From NCBI RefSeq assembly GCF_963675165.1, contig NC_087378.1, positions 2,949,525-3,013,524 of the forward strand: a stretch of DNA of 64,000 nt, in the 5' to 3' direction. This DNA comes from Halichondria panicea (taxonomy: Eukaryota; Porifera; Demospongiae; Suberitida; Halichondriidae). The notes under the pieces are model-generated. The model ran no database searches, was not told the DNA's origin, and saw only the letters and a program-made list of their open reading frames with translations. Below, in pieces: positions 1 through 12,717 of the stretch (within the stretch, counting starts at the first letter, position 1; each line of letters begins with the position of its first letter). A program made the position numbers and the translations under genes.

Positions 1-720
1 GGTTTCCTGTCAAGTCTACTCTTTTGTTCTTTACAAAAAGGCATGTGTCTCTCTGCTGCTGACTCCTGGAACCTTCTATCACAGTGCGGGCACTGGACAT
101 AATCAGGATCAGGGGCAGAGGGTCGATGAGGGGGCAACGGGGCACCTGTACAGAATAATTACAATTGTGTTACTGTGACCCACAGACGTTAAAGTACATG
201 ATATTAAAGATTCAGACAACAACTAACCAGTTTTGATGGCCTCAGTCACAATTCTTGCTGATCTCATTGACTCCACAAGAGACTCGTGTTTCTTCCTCCA
301 GTCTTTCTTCGTCTGCTTAGGTGTGGGAGCTCGACCATGGGTGGCCAAAAACACTTGTAAGTCAGCACACTGCCTCTGTTTAGAACTGTCAAACGTTTTC
401 CTATTCGTTGAAGATTTCTTGGAACAGATACGCTGATGTCTAGCCTGCAAAGATACCCAGAATAGTTATTTAAATAAGAGATAGGTTACAGCTTGCAAAA
501 CTTACCAGAACATCAGGATTGAATGTCCGACCACAAAGATTGCAAGATTCAAATCCAGCAGGATGCTGGACTGCATCTGCTGTATGTGCAAACAAAACAA
601 AACATAATAACATTCTCTAGCTCTCTAGCTGGAGAGATCAAATCTACTAGATCTAAGAAACTACTCTGTACAACTCTGTACTTTATACTCACCAGGAATC
701 TCATCAATTGGATAGGCCAT
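1..720 (-). CDS. ZC2HC1: ZC2HC1-type C2HC zinc-finger protein, 5' part (cut by window edge)
   Basis: Four exons are visible on the minus strand: 720-693, 576-506, 444-228 and 145-1, with GT/AG junctions and continuous frame; the gene continues past position 1. The protein starts MAYPIDEIPD. It has two zinc fingers of the form C-X2-C-X11-H-X3-C: CNLCGRTFNPDVLARHQRIC, split over exons 2 and 3, and CPHCDRRFQESAAERHMPFC in exon 4. Between them lie KTFDSSKQR and WRKKHESLVESMRSAR, close to the linker of vertebrate ZC2HC1A/B, where KRKTFDSSRQR and WRRKHEEFIATIRAAK occur. The family's molecular role is not established. The start codon faces that of the coiled-coil gene at 963 with 242 bp between. Family identity is firm; which paralogue (A, B or C) is not decided. 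Confidence 0.9.
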
Positions 721-962
721 TAATGTTGATTGGGCTGGGATCAATCGAGATTTGACGTTAGTTGATATTGATGTTTAGTCAGTGGTGATGGTGTGTCTAC
801 AAAAAATGCCATGTGGATGTTGCTATGGAGTTTGTCACTGTGGATACGAACTTTGAACTCTATAGATTTGACTTCCTATTCCGCGATCCGTACCGTACGT
901 ACGTACATGGCATGCTAAAATTTTGAGAGCTAGCTATATAGCTCTAGTACAGTACAGTGACG
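721..962. promoter_or_regulatory. Shared divergent promoter region, ZC2HC1 / CCDC73
   Basis: This 242-bp gap separates the opposed start codons at 720 (minus) and 963 (plus), so it must hold the 5' ends of both genes and probably a bidirectional promoter. At 819-832, GTTGCTATGGAGTT resembles an RFX X-box (RYYNYY-N1-3-RRNRAC) but fails one position, so it is only a weak candidate. I see no clear TATA box for either gene. The role is inferred from geometry. Confidence 0.5.
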
Positions 963-3900
963 ATGCCCACAGTTGGATTGGAGGAAAACCCTAACACTGT
1001 CTCTGAATCTTTTGGTGAAAGGTATAGCGCTACTAGACTGCATGCATGAGAACTTTTGCCCAGCTGTCTATGTCTTGGTGCTCCATACACTGGTACATTT
1101 TAAACATTTATACTTATATGTACGTTGAATGTATACACTGAGTCACTGAATGTAGGGCTAGGGAGGACTTAACTGAAACATCTGATCTCCCTGATGGTAA
1201 TCAAAAAATAATGTATGCAGCATGTAGGTATGTAGTTTTAAACTGCAGTCCAACTAAGTGATGCTCCAAGTTTTCCCAGTTGTAAAAGTGACAAGAACTC
1301 AGTCTCAAAATCCCATTCTTCTGGAGACGATGGCCTACTGGATCCACACCGATTCAAGAGTGCATTTGTGCAGGTGCCGTACTAAAGTTTGATTTATACT
1401 GAACTGCATTACTATAATATACATAGGCTGTGGAAGAGCTTCGGATGAGAAGGGTAAACTCTTACATGTGTGGTAACTTGACTTGTTGTGTGCAATATTT
1501 CAGACCATAGATGTGGAGAATGACTGTCGTATCAAGAAACTAGAAGATAATAATCATGACCTAAAGAAAAAATTGGTTTGTCTTCTGTTTAGTATATCTT
1601 ACGTGTATCTATACACTTCCTGATGAGTGTTTAATGTTACATTCTTGTTACATGTAGGAGGACGAAAAAACTAGTATTGGAACATTAATTGAGGGGCACT
1701 CTCAAATTGAGCAGAATCTAAGATCAGATTATGGAGAGAAAGTTAAACAAACCGAAAATGAAAAGGTGAGGTACTACACTACAATGGTGGTGTGATACAA
1801 GTACTTTTCTAGGTTAAGACACGTATCTTGGGAGAAAATTGGGACTATGAGCTCAAATCTCTCAAGGATAAGATAAGAGCGCTACATGTATGTCTATAAT
1901 TAATTATCAGTATTTGACTACGGTTTTCATACTTTCTTTCCTGTTTCTGTAACAGCTTGTAAAATACAGTCTTGAAAAGAAGGTGACTGAACAAAAGAGG
2001 CAGCTCCAGCTTCAGTCCTCATCCAGGGATGGCTATCTTTCACAGATGAATGATCTGGATGAAAAATTTGGCGCAGTGCTCAAACAGGCTGACTTTATCT
2101 CTGAGCAGATGGAAAAACTGGAAGCAAATGGTATATACAGTGGAACGTCTAATAATTGAATCTTACATGTACTTGTACCTTATACACACCCAGTACCCAT
2201 AGTGTATAAAATCTCTTAGACACACTAGTAGATAAGATCTACATGGGAAGTACATGGGAAGTACACGGGAAAAGTGCCTCAGAGCAGGTATACTATGGGA
2301 CTTAGTATACCTGCAAATTTACTAAATATACCTAGTATTCCGTTCAAGTAATTGTATTGTAGCCAAGCGGTTTGCGTATGCGCACTGGTATCTAAATGAG
2401 TTAGACACTGTTTTGGAGGTGTCTATGGGATTTAGAAGCCCAAAGGCACTGATTTAGTATCCCAAGCGTATTATTGGCCCCGTGTATTTTATGAACTTTC
2501 CACTATCGATCTCACTTGATTTGTAATGTCCATGTAATCATTGTTTTTAGTGAAGGCTTCAAAAGATCTCCACCTAAAGCTGCAGTATGTCAATGAGCAC
2601 CGTACTTGTGAATTGGAGGCGTACAAAACTAGGCTTGAAGATTGCCGAGCGGAGCTTATGGAAGAGACTTGCATGAAGGTTGTTGAGGTACATGCGCCAG
2701 AGTGCACGGAGGTAGTCACTACTCGGACAAAAGCAATTGACCAGGAGCTAAAAATGGTGCGTCTTAATAGTTAGCTCATATTTTTGTTATGTAAATCTAA
2801 CATATACGTTCACTTTGATGAGCTATCCACTGCTTTAGAGTGTAGTTGACTCTATCTACTGTCACATTTCAATGCTCACTAGTTTTGCTTGGCCCCAGCA
2901 AACTGAATTAAACAAGCAGCTACAAGATCAATTGTCAAGCCTAAGAAAGGAACACCAAGATATTTTACGACAGCTTAAAGATGCTCATTCACTAATTGAG
3001 AAACATGCACAGTCACTTACTACTGCCACAAAGAGTGAGGTAAGAAATTATTACGTGATGTGAAAAAGCAGCAATATGTATGAAAATGAAAGCCGGTTAG
3101 CAGCAATTCAACTAACAGGGGCAATAATGAATGCTGAAATTCAGTGATGTGAACACCATGCATAAATATCACAGACATGCACTGGGAGTCAGCAAAGACC
3201 CTGTGGTTGTGAGACACATACAATTGTAACCACTGAGAGTTTAGCACTTTGCTCAATAATAATCTCTAGTTACGTGTAGTTTGTGTAAATGTTATGTTTC
3301 ATAGGAAGAGTTGCGTAAAGAAACTACATCACTCCATGAGACGATTGATCACCTGACACAAGAAGTGGATCAATCTCACAAAGCTGAGCAGTCAATTAAA
3401 GAGGAATTATCAAAGGAAAACGAGTACTGGTCGGCAAAAGTATGTCATTGTACAGTTTATGTGCGACTGGACAGTTGGCACTGCTATGTATTAGGGTCGT
3501 GCTAGGTTGTCCTTCTCCTTCCGAAGTATGAGTTTGAAGGGTATTTATGCCCCAATGCGCTGCGCAAGCGAGGTATACGGTAGTGCGTCTGTCTACGTAG
3601 ACTGCTATAGCTGCTCAAGGATCAATGAAGTGCAAGTACATTGTAAGGGTTTCTAAGGCTTCTAGTAATGTTTTCTTGGATTTTAATTTGTGGATTTGCT
3701 TGGTTCTCGAGTTATGCCTAGTGCCATTCATTGCAGCTTTTTCGGAAGAGTGCGTAGGAAAACTTGTCCATGGAGTGTTGCTACTCTACTTAGTAGTTAG
3801 CTCCGCACTAGAACGCTAGCTATTGGTAACTAACTGGCAAGGCTGCAAGGCTCTACTGTACTGCAGCAGCCATTAATTTGCACTTTGGATCCTTTTAGCA

Positions 3901-5437
3901 AAAATCGTGGTCGATGATTCCCACTCTTTGAGTTTCCCTGTGATTATGCATGCATGCAGCAAAATTAACGCAAAAATTAATGACTAGTCAGTATCTTTAT
4001 GTTATATATAGCTTTGACACATCCACCGAGGCATCAGCACCTGCGGTGCTTTCATTTCATTTTTCCTATCAGTATTCAGATATCGATGCTCGTCTGAAAT
4101 CGCTTCAAGAAGACTATACAACTCAACAAGAAAACCATTATAAGGAATTGGAAACAAAAGCAAACCAGCTGACAACAGTTGGAAAGTCTGTAGTCGAGCT
4201 CAAAGACGAAGTTGCTCAACTCCAAGATCAACTAATTACTGCCCGGGGAGAAGTGAGCTCTCTGAAGGAGCAAGTTCATAGGATTACAATTGTAATGTCG
4301 ATCGATGCATTTCTGTACCATGACCCTTACGGCACAGCCAACTTTTCACCTCAATAGCCATGAATGTACACATGAGTCTGATTCACGCTAGTGTTATTGT
4401 TCTGCAGGATGCTCAGCGCACCCTCAGCCAACATTCAGTGCAGATCAGTAGTACTACTAGTGAGAGCTCCTACTCACCTAAAGTAACAAATCGTCATACT
4501 CCACTTACCTCAGTTCCCAATTTGGGAAGCTCACCTGAAGTTACAAATCGTCGTACTCCACTAACCTTGGTTGGAAGCTCACCTGACCTTCTTGGGTCAC
4601 CAACCACACCCCTAAATACATCTAATAAGGTACGCTCAGAGAGAAGTATAATGTCAATATTATATGTACCTATAAAATTAATGTCTAGTTTGCTCAGCAA
4701 AAGTATAACCGGTAATAAGTATGATTACCACATAGGTGATCAAAGGAGAATGTGCTCAATTAACTAGAATAGAAGAGATTCCTGTGTCTATAAACACACA
4801 AGAAAGCGGTCAAAACAGTGAACTAAACAACAGTCTCACTCAAATTAAGTCTTCACAGGGTGCAAAGAGGCCGAAGATTGATGAGGAAACTGAATACCCT
4901 GCTAAGAAAATTTGTGCTGACCCCGTAAAGCCAGAAGATGAACAAATCGTTGCATACATTAATAATCGGCAAGTGACACAATTAGAATTATCATCAGGGA
5001 ATATGTGTAATGAAGAAGCCTCAAAAAATATACAACCGTCCATCACTTCACACCAAATGAGTGTACCTGCTGATTTACAAAATACACTCCCTTGCTATGA
5101 TCAACCTCGAGAAATGTGTACCAATGTCATGAAAACTGATTCTCCTCAAGCTGTAGAAACGACACAAGAACCCCCCTCAACCAACGAGAAACTATCGCCC
5201 ACCTCGAATCAAATGATTGAATCCCAAACTATGTCCACAACTTGTGGCCAATTGCATTCCGATGTGGCGCAAAAAGAACCTGGCCCTCTGCCCACTGTTG
5301 TACCTATTTTGTTCTCAGATGACGATGATGGTGCTGGTGAAGACAGCCTTTGGAACACACAACTTAACATGCAAATTGACAAGGTGCAGACGGTTCTGAA
5401 ATTGGACAAACTGAGGCGACCAAAGAAAAACAGTTAA
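963..5437 (+). CDS. CCDC73: CCDC73-like coiled-coil protein, 13 exons
   Basis: Exons: 963-1021, 1280-1373, 1427-1453, 1504-1575, 1658-1765, 1813-1887, 1956-2130, 2551-2756, 2899-3039, 3305-3439, 4073-4291, 4408-4629 and 4736-5437, in frame for 744 residues. Exon 3 is a 27-nt micro-exon encoding AVEELRMRR, almost the same as ALEELRMRR in vertebrate CCDC73. Further on, LKDKIRALHLVKYSLEKKV parallels LKETLKALQVSKYSLQKKV of that family. Residues from about 50 to 430 are heptad-rich coiled coil. The rest is Ser/Thr/Pro-rich with an acidic patch (FSDDDDGAGED) and a basic end (RRPKKNS). Known CCDC73 proteins have no defined biochemical function and are testis-enriched. The least certain points are the exon 2 acceptor (1271 or 1280) and the exon 11 donor (4273 or 4291). 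The gene converges on DNA2. Confidence 0.82.
3546..4063 (+). repeat. Dispersed ~540-bp repeat family, copy 1
   Basis: Nearly fills intron 10 of the CCDC73-like gene. It begins with a hairpin-like GC-rich block (TGCGCAAGCGAGGTATACGG) and ends ACCGAGGCATCAGCACC..GCGGTGCTTTCATT. Similar copies lie at 46463-47000 (plus) and 58293-58833 (minus), with diverged copies at about 53374-53835 and 55330-56045. The right end stops nine bases before the exon 11 acceptor. No coding capacity seen; probably a non-autonomous mobile element. Confidence 0.75.
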
Positions 5438-6463
5438 ACTCATTCATAACTATCATTAATATTATGTATGGTTTGCATACTAACTATCTATCATTAATAA
5501 TCGTTATTATTATGGGTTTGCATACAAGCTATATACGTACACTGTATAATTATTTTACTATAATTGATACCAGTGCGAAAAGTGCTTCAAACTATAATTA
5601 TATGCTATGATTTTATCGTACATCTTCATAATAATTATAGTTACCACTAGTATTTGTCGATCTATAGCTGTCTGTTTGTGTGTGTTTGAGGAAAGTGTGA
5701 GTAGAATTGTGTCCATTAATTGCTCATAAGATTTAGAGTGCTCATGCTTTATATTGTGGGCATTTAGTGGTGTAGGAGAGGTACGTGCCTTGTGTTACAC
5801 ATATCCTAGTTATTGATAATTATGTGAATGGGACTAGCTATAGGGGGAGACACAAGATGCCTGACCATGCAGGAGCATATTGGGAGTGATAAGTAATTAC
5901 GCTCCTTTCACACTCCTTTGACAGAAGCAAAAATTACCACAGATCAGGCCGGTGCATGCTTGTGGGTTATTCGTAATTATAGTGGATAACCGATTGAGAA
6001 CAATTACCGTATATATAAAAGGAAAATTTAACGAGCGTTCAAATTTAATTATACTCATTAATTACACTCAGAATCACCAAATAGAAAAACACCGATATAA
6101 AATCCAGACGAAAAGACATAATAAATGATATACACTGTAGTAACCACACCCGAGACGCCAAATTAAAAAACTGTAAATGGTTTATTCGCCATAATACTCA
6201 TCAATGTTCCCGTTATACGGTATCAAGATCTCATTGTGTTGAAGTACTCATAATTATGGAGGTTAAAATTAATGTAAGTTATTACATTGCCAAAAGTCCT
6301 TGCAGCCTCGTCCTCAGATCGATATTATTCTAATAGAGCAAAAAAGCGTTAATATGTTTTTCAGACTGCTGAAAGCTGAACCAAACGATGAGGTGAGGCA
6401 ATAATTTTTATAGAAGTCACTGCAGCTCACTCACACACATTTCATAGACTAGATAGAAATGAT
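5438..6463. other. Convergent intergenic spacer, CCDC73 / DNA2
   Basis: AT-rich, about 1 kb, between the stop codons of two convergent genes. It should hold both 3' untranslated regions. I see short AT-rich repeats (GGTTTGCATAC.. twice, 5468-5535) and no open frame or RNA gene I can support. Confidence 0.5.
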
Positions 6464-9400
6464 TCAAGGATGAACTAAGCACTTGCGTTCCACTAGATGA
6501 TTTAGCATGCATTCAAGCAATGGAGTCCGTTTAAGAGTGCTAACAGAACCAACTAGTATGAGTTTATGCTTGGCTCGAGTTATGGCCACATTCATACGTC
6601 GCCAGTCCTTCAGCAATTGACCAGTCTATAATTAAAAATGAGAAGCACGGTTAAGTTGATTCAACAGGTTATATTACAGCATATATGGGGGTGCTATATA
6701 ACACTACAGGAGCAAGCAACTAATCAGAGTTTTGAAACGGTGTTTCTCATAACCAGCTTTTTGTACTTACATTTCCCTTAGAGTTGCTCCTTACAAACGA
6801 AAGGATAATGCATTCTTTATCTCTGCCTTGGTACTTGTCAATGGTATTCACTTCTATTGCCTTGAGATCAGTGAGATTGCCCCGGCTCGTTAAAGATGTG
6901 ACATTGTGTTGTATGAGAGTTTGTTGATATCGCATTGGTGTGATCACCCCAATCCTGTCTGGAGACAGACCAAGCTGAGAAAATGGAAATATTGAGTGAC
7001 CACGCCATCAAAGTTTCAAGAAATTATTATATGTGCTTACAAACGATTACACATCATTTTAACGTTATGCACTACAAACGAGGTACCTGCAACATTACTT
7101 CAACGACACTTGCCACCAGCTCAGCTTCCAAGACATTGCAAACATGGTCCCCGACTATAGACTCTTGACCATTGGAGCAATTGTCAGTGTTCACAAACAG
7201 AATTGGTCTACAGGGGTCAACCACCTCTCTTAACCAGCTGCAACTTAGCAGCCTCTCACACGAAGAGCAGTCACTAGAGGGAAACGAGTGAGTCTCTAAA
7301 TGAGGGAGATGCAGTCTTCCTTGTGCCACTTCTTCTGTGCCACACTTCAAGCTGTCACTGTAGATGAGCTTGTTGGACAGACTCATTATTTCGCTGCAGT
7401 GAAATACATAATTATATCAATTGAAAGCAATGTACTAGAAACACAACACATGTAACCAATGCTACCTTAGGGTGCTCTCTAATTGACCACACCAAGGGGG
7501 ATTTGGGAATCTAAATGCATGTTTATTTTTTGCCACCTAACAACTGATAAGTATTTTCCCTATAGGCCAAGGTGTGTTGACAACACGAAGTTCAATTTGC
7601 CAAAAAGGGATCACTGAGCACCTGTTCATTCTGTACTGCAGTTCCAAGGACACCAATGCTGATGGATGGTGCTCACTCAAGTACCGAAACAGGCTCACAT
7701 CCAGACCGCCCTCTCTATGGGAAATAGTACACGTCAAAGAAAGAATCACATCTACATTTACCTTGCTTGCTGACTTTGCACCAGTGGAGGTAGCTGGTAA
7801 TGATCACCAACCAGCACAAACATACTGGCATACCGTAGTGGGCCTAGACTCACAGGCAGGGTAATTTGAGATGCTTCATCAATGATGCATACATCAAAAG
7901 AACGCCTAAAAGAAAGTGATGTTTACAATTAAAGACAAGTTGGCTGCCGAAGCAGTAGATAATTCCACTCAGTCATGCACTATAGAAAAGAAAAGAAAAC
8001 AATTACTACAATCAGGAGTGTATGAAGACTCCTGCTACAATGTATGAGCGGTGGTGAAGGCAATAAAGAGGTCCTCAAAACAACAGTACAGATATACAGA
8101 TACATGTAACTGTAACAACAATTTTTGCCTTTTACCACTACATTATTATTTTTTACCTTGCAAACAGTGGATGCTTGACTCCAAGACATGTTGTGGCAAC
8201 AACTGGGGTATTTAGGTACAGTTGTTCTAGCTCTTGCACTGTGGTTGCATGTCCACACAGGTTAGAGGGAGTGAAATCGTGTATTTCAGGATGAACTCGG
8301 GACAGACGGCCCAAGCGGAGAAACTGAACATTATTCTGCAAAAAGTTTTGTAATAAGACAACCTAACAGATAAAATACAAAATACAAGCGGGTAATTTTC
8401 GTTGGTGCAAATTGTTGTTTAAACGACCCATTTAAATATTAAAATTTTCGTACAGCACCATATCTATCAGGATAGTGACGTTGAATCTTCGTATGATGCT
8501 GTTCAATACGAAATCGACGAAAATTTCAACCATACGAAAATAACCTGCTATACGGTATTGTGTACTATTGCAGGTGTTAGCTTATAATTTATGAACGTGT
8601 CTTAAACCATGCATGTACAGTTGATAAGTGATTTGCAGGTGTGCGATTGCTATGACAAGTGTATCGTGCTCACTGTTTTGAGTTTCAAGAGTATGTTGTC
8701 CACTGCTGAATGTGTGTAGCTAGTGAGCAGCACACTTTTCCCCAGAATAACAAGAAGCCTCACAAGAGAAGTGATGGTTGTGGTCTTACCGGTACCAGGC
8801 ATTCCCAGAATGAGAGCAAAGTCCTGTGAGCTGAGTACCTGGGATAGGGAAAACCGGCTCAGCTCTAATTAGTACACACACATAATTTGATGGAAAACAC
8901 GAAAAGAAACACGGATGCTTTGATACTATAGAATCCAGCCTCCAGTAATGTCGGGCTACCTTGAAAATGGCTTTCTTCTGACTCAAGTTGAGTGTAGACA
9001 ATATTTCTTGCACTTCGTTTGAGAAGTCCATCTTAACCGACTGCTGAACATTGCAGCTTGGAGGTTCAAGATTGATTATCAGGTTTCTCAAGCGCTGATC
9101 TCTGTAAAGGAAAGTCCAACCATTAATTTGTGTGTGCAGTTACCGATTATACTATAAGGGACCAATGATTATATTGACAGACAAGTGTGATGGCAGATGA
9201 TAGAGCTACGACTGTGCTATTAAAACTAACACTGACAGTGGTTTACTCATTCATAATAGAAACACCTTTGGGAATTAAACAGAGAGTCAGGTTGACAATC
9301 GTTGAGGAGTTACATACACCAAATTTGGACTTGGCCTTTATTAGCTTTTGCTGGTGACCATTAACAGAGGTTAACTGAACGCCAACGGTGGTAAATGAAT

Positions 9401-12400
9401 ACCGTATAGCGCAAACTTTTCGAGGGGAGGGGCTCAATTTTCGCTGTTTTAGTAATCCTATATGAAAATTAATTCCACGAAAATTGTTTTTGATTAGAAT
9501 TATTTTTTATAACGTACAAAGATTAAAAGCGTGGCCTCCGGTAAGCAATTTATTCAACGTAGAGGCCATTCCACAAAATTTAAAGTGCCTTGAAAATTTC
9601 GCGCTATACAGTAGTGCCTGTATACATGTACATGTATACCTCTCGGAATCTGAAGTACAAAAGTCAGCCAAACTTCCTGCCATAACTCCTCCCCCATAAG
9701 ACGGAGCAGCGTCAATACGGTAGAGAAAACTTGCAGATACTGCCTTATCCACCAACACCTCCATATCCCCAGCACACATTGGTCTAGTGATGGTTCCCAT
9801 GGTGAGGGCCCACCCTCTCCCATCCTGTCTGCTGATGACCACCCTGTCATTGATGGTCAATACACTTTCACTACGCCTCTCACCAAGCTGTGTGCAGGAT
9901 GCTTGGGTAAAAACCTGAATCTGTCTGCTCAGTGGACACGACATATCTGCCGGATTGGCTGTCAAGTTGGCATGGCAACAACCCTCTTTTTCGCTGCATA
10001 TAGAATATTGACCAGCATGACTGCATACAGCATGTGATAGGCTTTAGAAAACAAAACATCATTTTGGAAATTACGCATTCAGTATTACAGCACACCATGA
10101 CATTATACAAGCCTGATTGCGTTGCAAATTGCATGCAAAGCATGCTGCTGTATGCGCATCTTTGCAAGGCTTTTTTTACAATGTATGCGAAAACTTGCAT
10201 TCATCATCGAAAGAGTCTCAAAACCCAGTATACGATACTCTAATTGTAGACAAAGTTGTGCATAAGAGTATACACATAATCATAGGTTTTAAGACACGCG
10301 ATGTATTGTATCATAATGGGGTACATGTTACATAATTGTGTACAACAGTGACAAAAAGCATTTAAGCCGCCTTTAACCAGAGTATAAATGTACCTTAATT
10401 AGATAAGTGTAAAACAGCATAAAATTTCGAAACTGTGCACACTAAACAGAGGACACACCTTTCCAGTGGGTCAGTGAGCCAGAGCGGGGTGCTATCTTTG
10501 GCCTTGCTGTGAGCCTCTTCCAGTGCAACGAGGCCATACCACTTAACAAAGAAGTCTAAGTGACTGGGGGAGAGGTGACTTATTTGCTCAGTGAATAACT
10601 CTCCTACTCCACTGCTTAGCTCATCTCCTTGCTCTAATGTGCTGAGTGAGATATTGACATAATATTGTGTAAGCAAGCAGCAAGCATTCATCCGTAGGGC
10701 AAATACTATGAAACCATAAGACGTAATCCTCACTAGTTACATAATCCACATATCAATTACAAATGGGTCACTAGTACATGCAATTCCATGTGGCAGGAAA
10801 TAAATGTTTTGCGTTGGTACAGTAGTGTAGTGATTGAACGGCATTGCTAACAAAGAAAGTTTTAACATAGCAAAGGCTTCGACTTGTGACATATGTACAT
10901 GTACCTGTGGTAAAGCATGCACTCTTTGAGGCAGGGGCAGTACTTGCAAGTGTGCTTATCCTTCAATAGCCCAGGCATATCCATGTAGTCACCAGAGGTG
11001 GTGTGGTAACGTGACAGGTGGTTTCGAGCATTTATGAGACCTACATGTAACGAAGCGAACAAGGAGCACAATAATTAGGTGAACACTAAAACGGCTCTCA
11101 GCATGTTATGTGACCACACCAAACACGATAACAATACGAATTTCAATTTACAGACTGAAACACTGCATGATAAAATGGAGCCTCACTTCTATCCCTAATC
11201 ACTACAACACACACATGCTCGCACACACCCCGTATTTCGTGAGGCAGTGATGGTAGACCCTGCATGTGGCCAGTCTTCATGTAGTAGAGCAGCCCCCCGG
11301 TGGGATGGGCGGAGTATCGGTCACTGAGCATCAGAGTGTAGAGAGCCACCTGTGTACATTGTTGAGCAGAAGATTCAACGAATGAATTGGTAGCAATAAT
11401 CAGTAACGATAAGAATGGTGTAACCAACTTTTGTGAGATTTTACAATACTGTAAGTGTAGTACATTGTACACTTGAGAAGATGCGTACATGTAATCGGAT
11501 ATACGATACAGTGTAGTTAAATAGCCGGTACTACTTAACCTCATCTACACAATATTAATAGAGTTGCATGCCGACATTAATTTTATAGACTCCTAAAGCA
11601 AAACAAAATAAACAAAATATTGTTCCTCCAATAATAATACCCACACCTGTGCTCTGTGCTGGATTGTCCCTTGAGTCCTGAACATTTTTCCTGTCTTCAG
11701 CTCTAGAGGTACTCGGGTTGTCTCCGTAGTAAGAGATTTCCTTCTCTCTTTAATGGTAACAGACACATCCACCTTCCCTTTCAAACCATACCTGCATAAT
11801 ATAGAATAATTTTGTCAGAAAAAAAACACATTACAAAACAAACCAGTAACACTGCATGCACATGCATGAATTAACCCATGTACATACATGACTGTATGTA
11901 AAATTTTGAAGAAAATGTGTTACCTTGGTGACCATATGTTTTCTTCAATGTCCTGTATGTCCGTAATGGCCACACAACTGATGTTACCACCCTCAGAACC
12001 CGGCCTGTATGTATGCAGTACTCTCAGTGAAACACATGCATGTGTGTTTATGTTTTGAAACGTAATCATAAAATGAAAGTGAACTAGCTACAATGTATAT
12101 ACAATTTTAATAGCAATTGCACAAATGCTTCAGAAGATGTCTTGACTAAAAATGAAACTCTCAAGAGTTAGTTTGCTACATGTACTAGCTATACTTTACA
12201 TCACTTCAAGCACAGGTACGTAATTCAAGTGATTATAAAAGTTATGAAAAGTGTAAGAGCATAATAATATGATTGTATATAGATTCTCAAGACTGCACCT
12301 CTGGAGTTAGATTTGTCGATGATTCAACTAATGGTGACAGGAAAATTGAGATTTATACGAAAAAGTGGTTGTTCGTTTGCGCTTTCAGTGGATGTAAAAA

Positions 12401-12672
12401 CACTGGTTCAGATTGTGACCTTATGGCATGTACGAATCATACGATTAAGAATAACACTGAGTGCCTGGCAACAAGCACTTATTCTGGATCTCAGCTAACA
12501 ACATCAACCAATGCAAGTGAACAGCCCACAATTCAGTCTACGGACCTCTCCAGTGGACTTGGAGCATTAATAGCAGTGCAATTTCTTGTGATAATTGGAA
12601 TGATTACTGGATGGGTTTGTACACGTGTACAAATGAAAAGGAAGAAGGGAAAATACACTATCTCGTAAGTTA

Positions 12673-12717
<45 letters not shown>

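Noticed and set aside
819-832. X-box in the ZC2HC1/CCDC73 promoter
   Set aside because: The second half-site ends GTT instead of the required AC; too weak to call.
1162-1196. Possible extra exon of the CCDC73-like gene (GGAGGACTTAACTGAAACAT...)
   Set aside because: It has AG and GT borders, but including it breaks the frame into exon 2; without it the frame from exon 1 to exon 2 is continuous.
11143-11228. Continuation of DNA2 exon 9 to the stop at 11143
   Set aside because: Using the donor after 11229 joins HEIR to [13 protein letters not shown] in exon 10 in phase and matches the DNA2 family; the extension does not.
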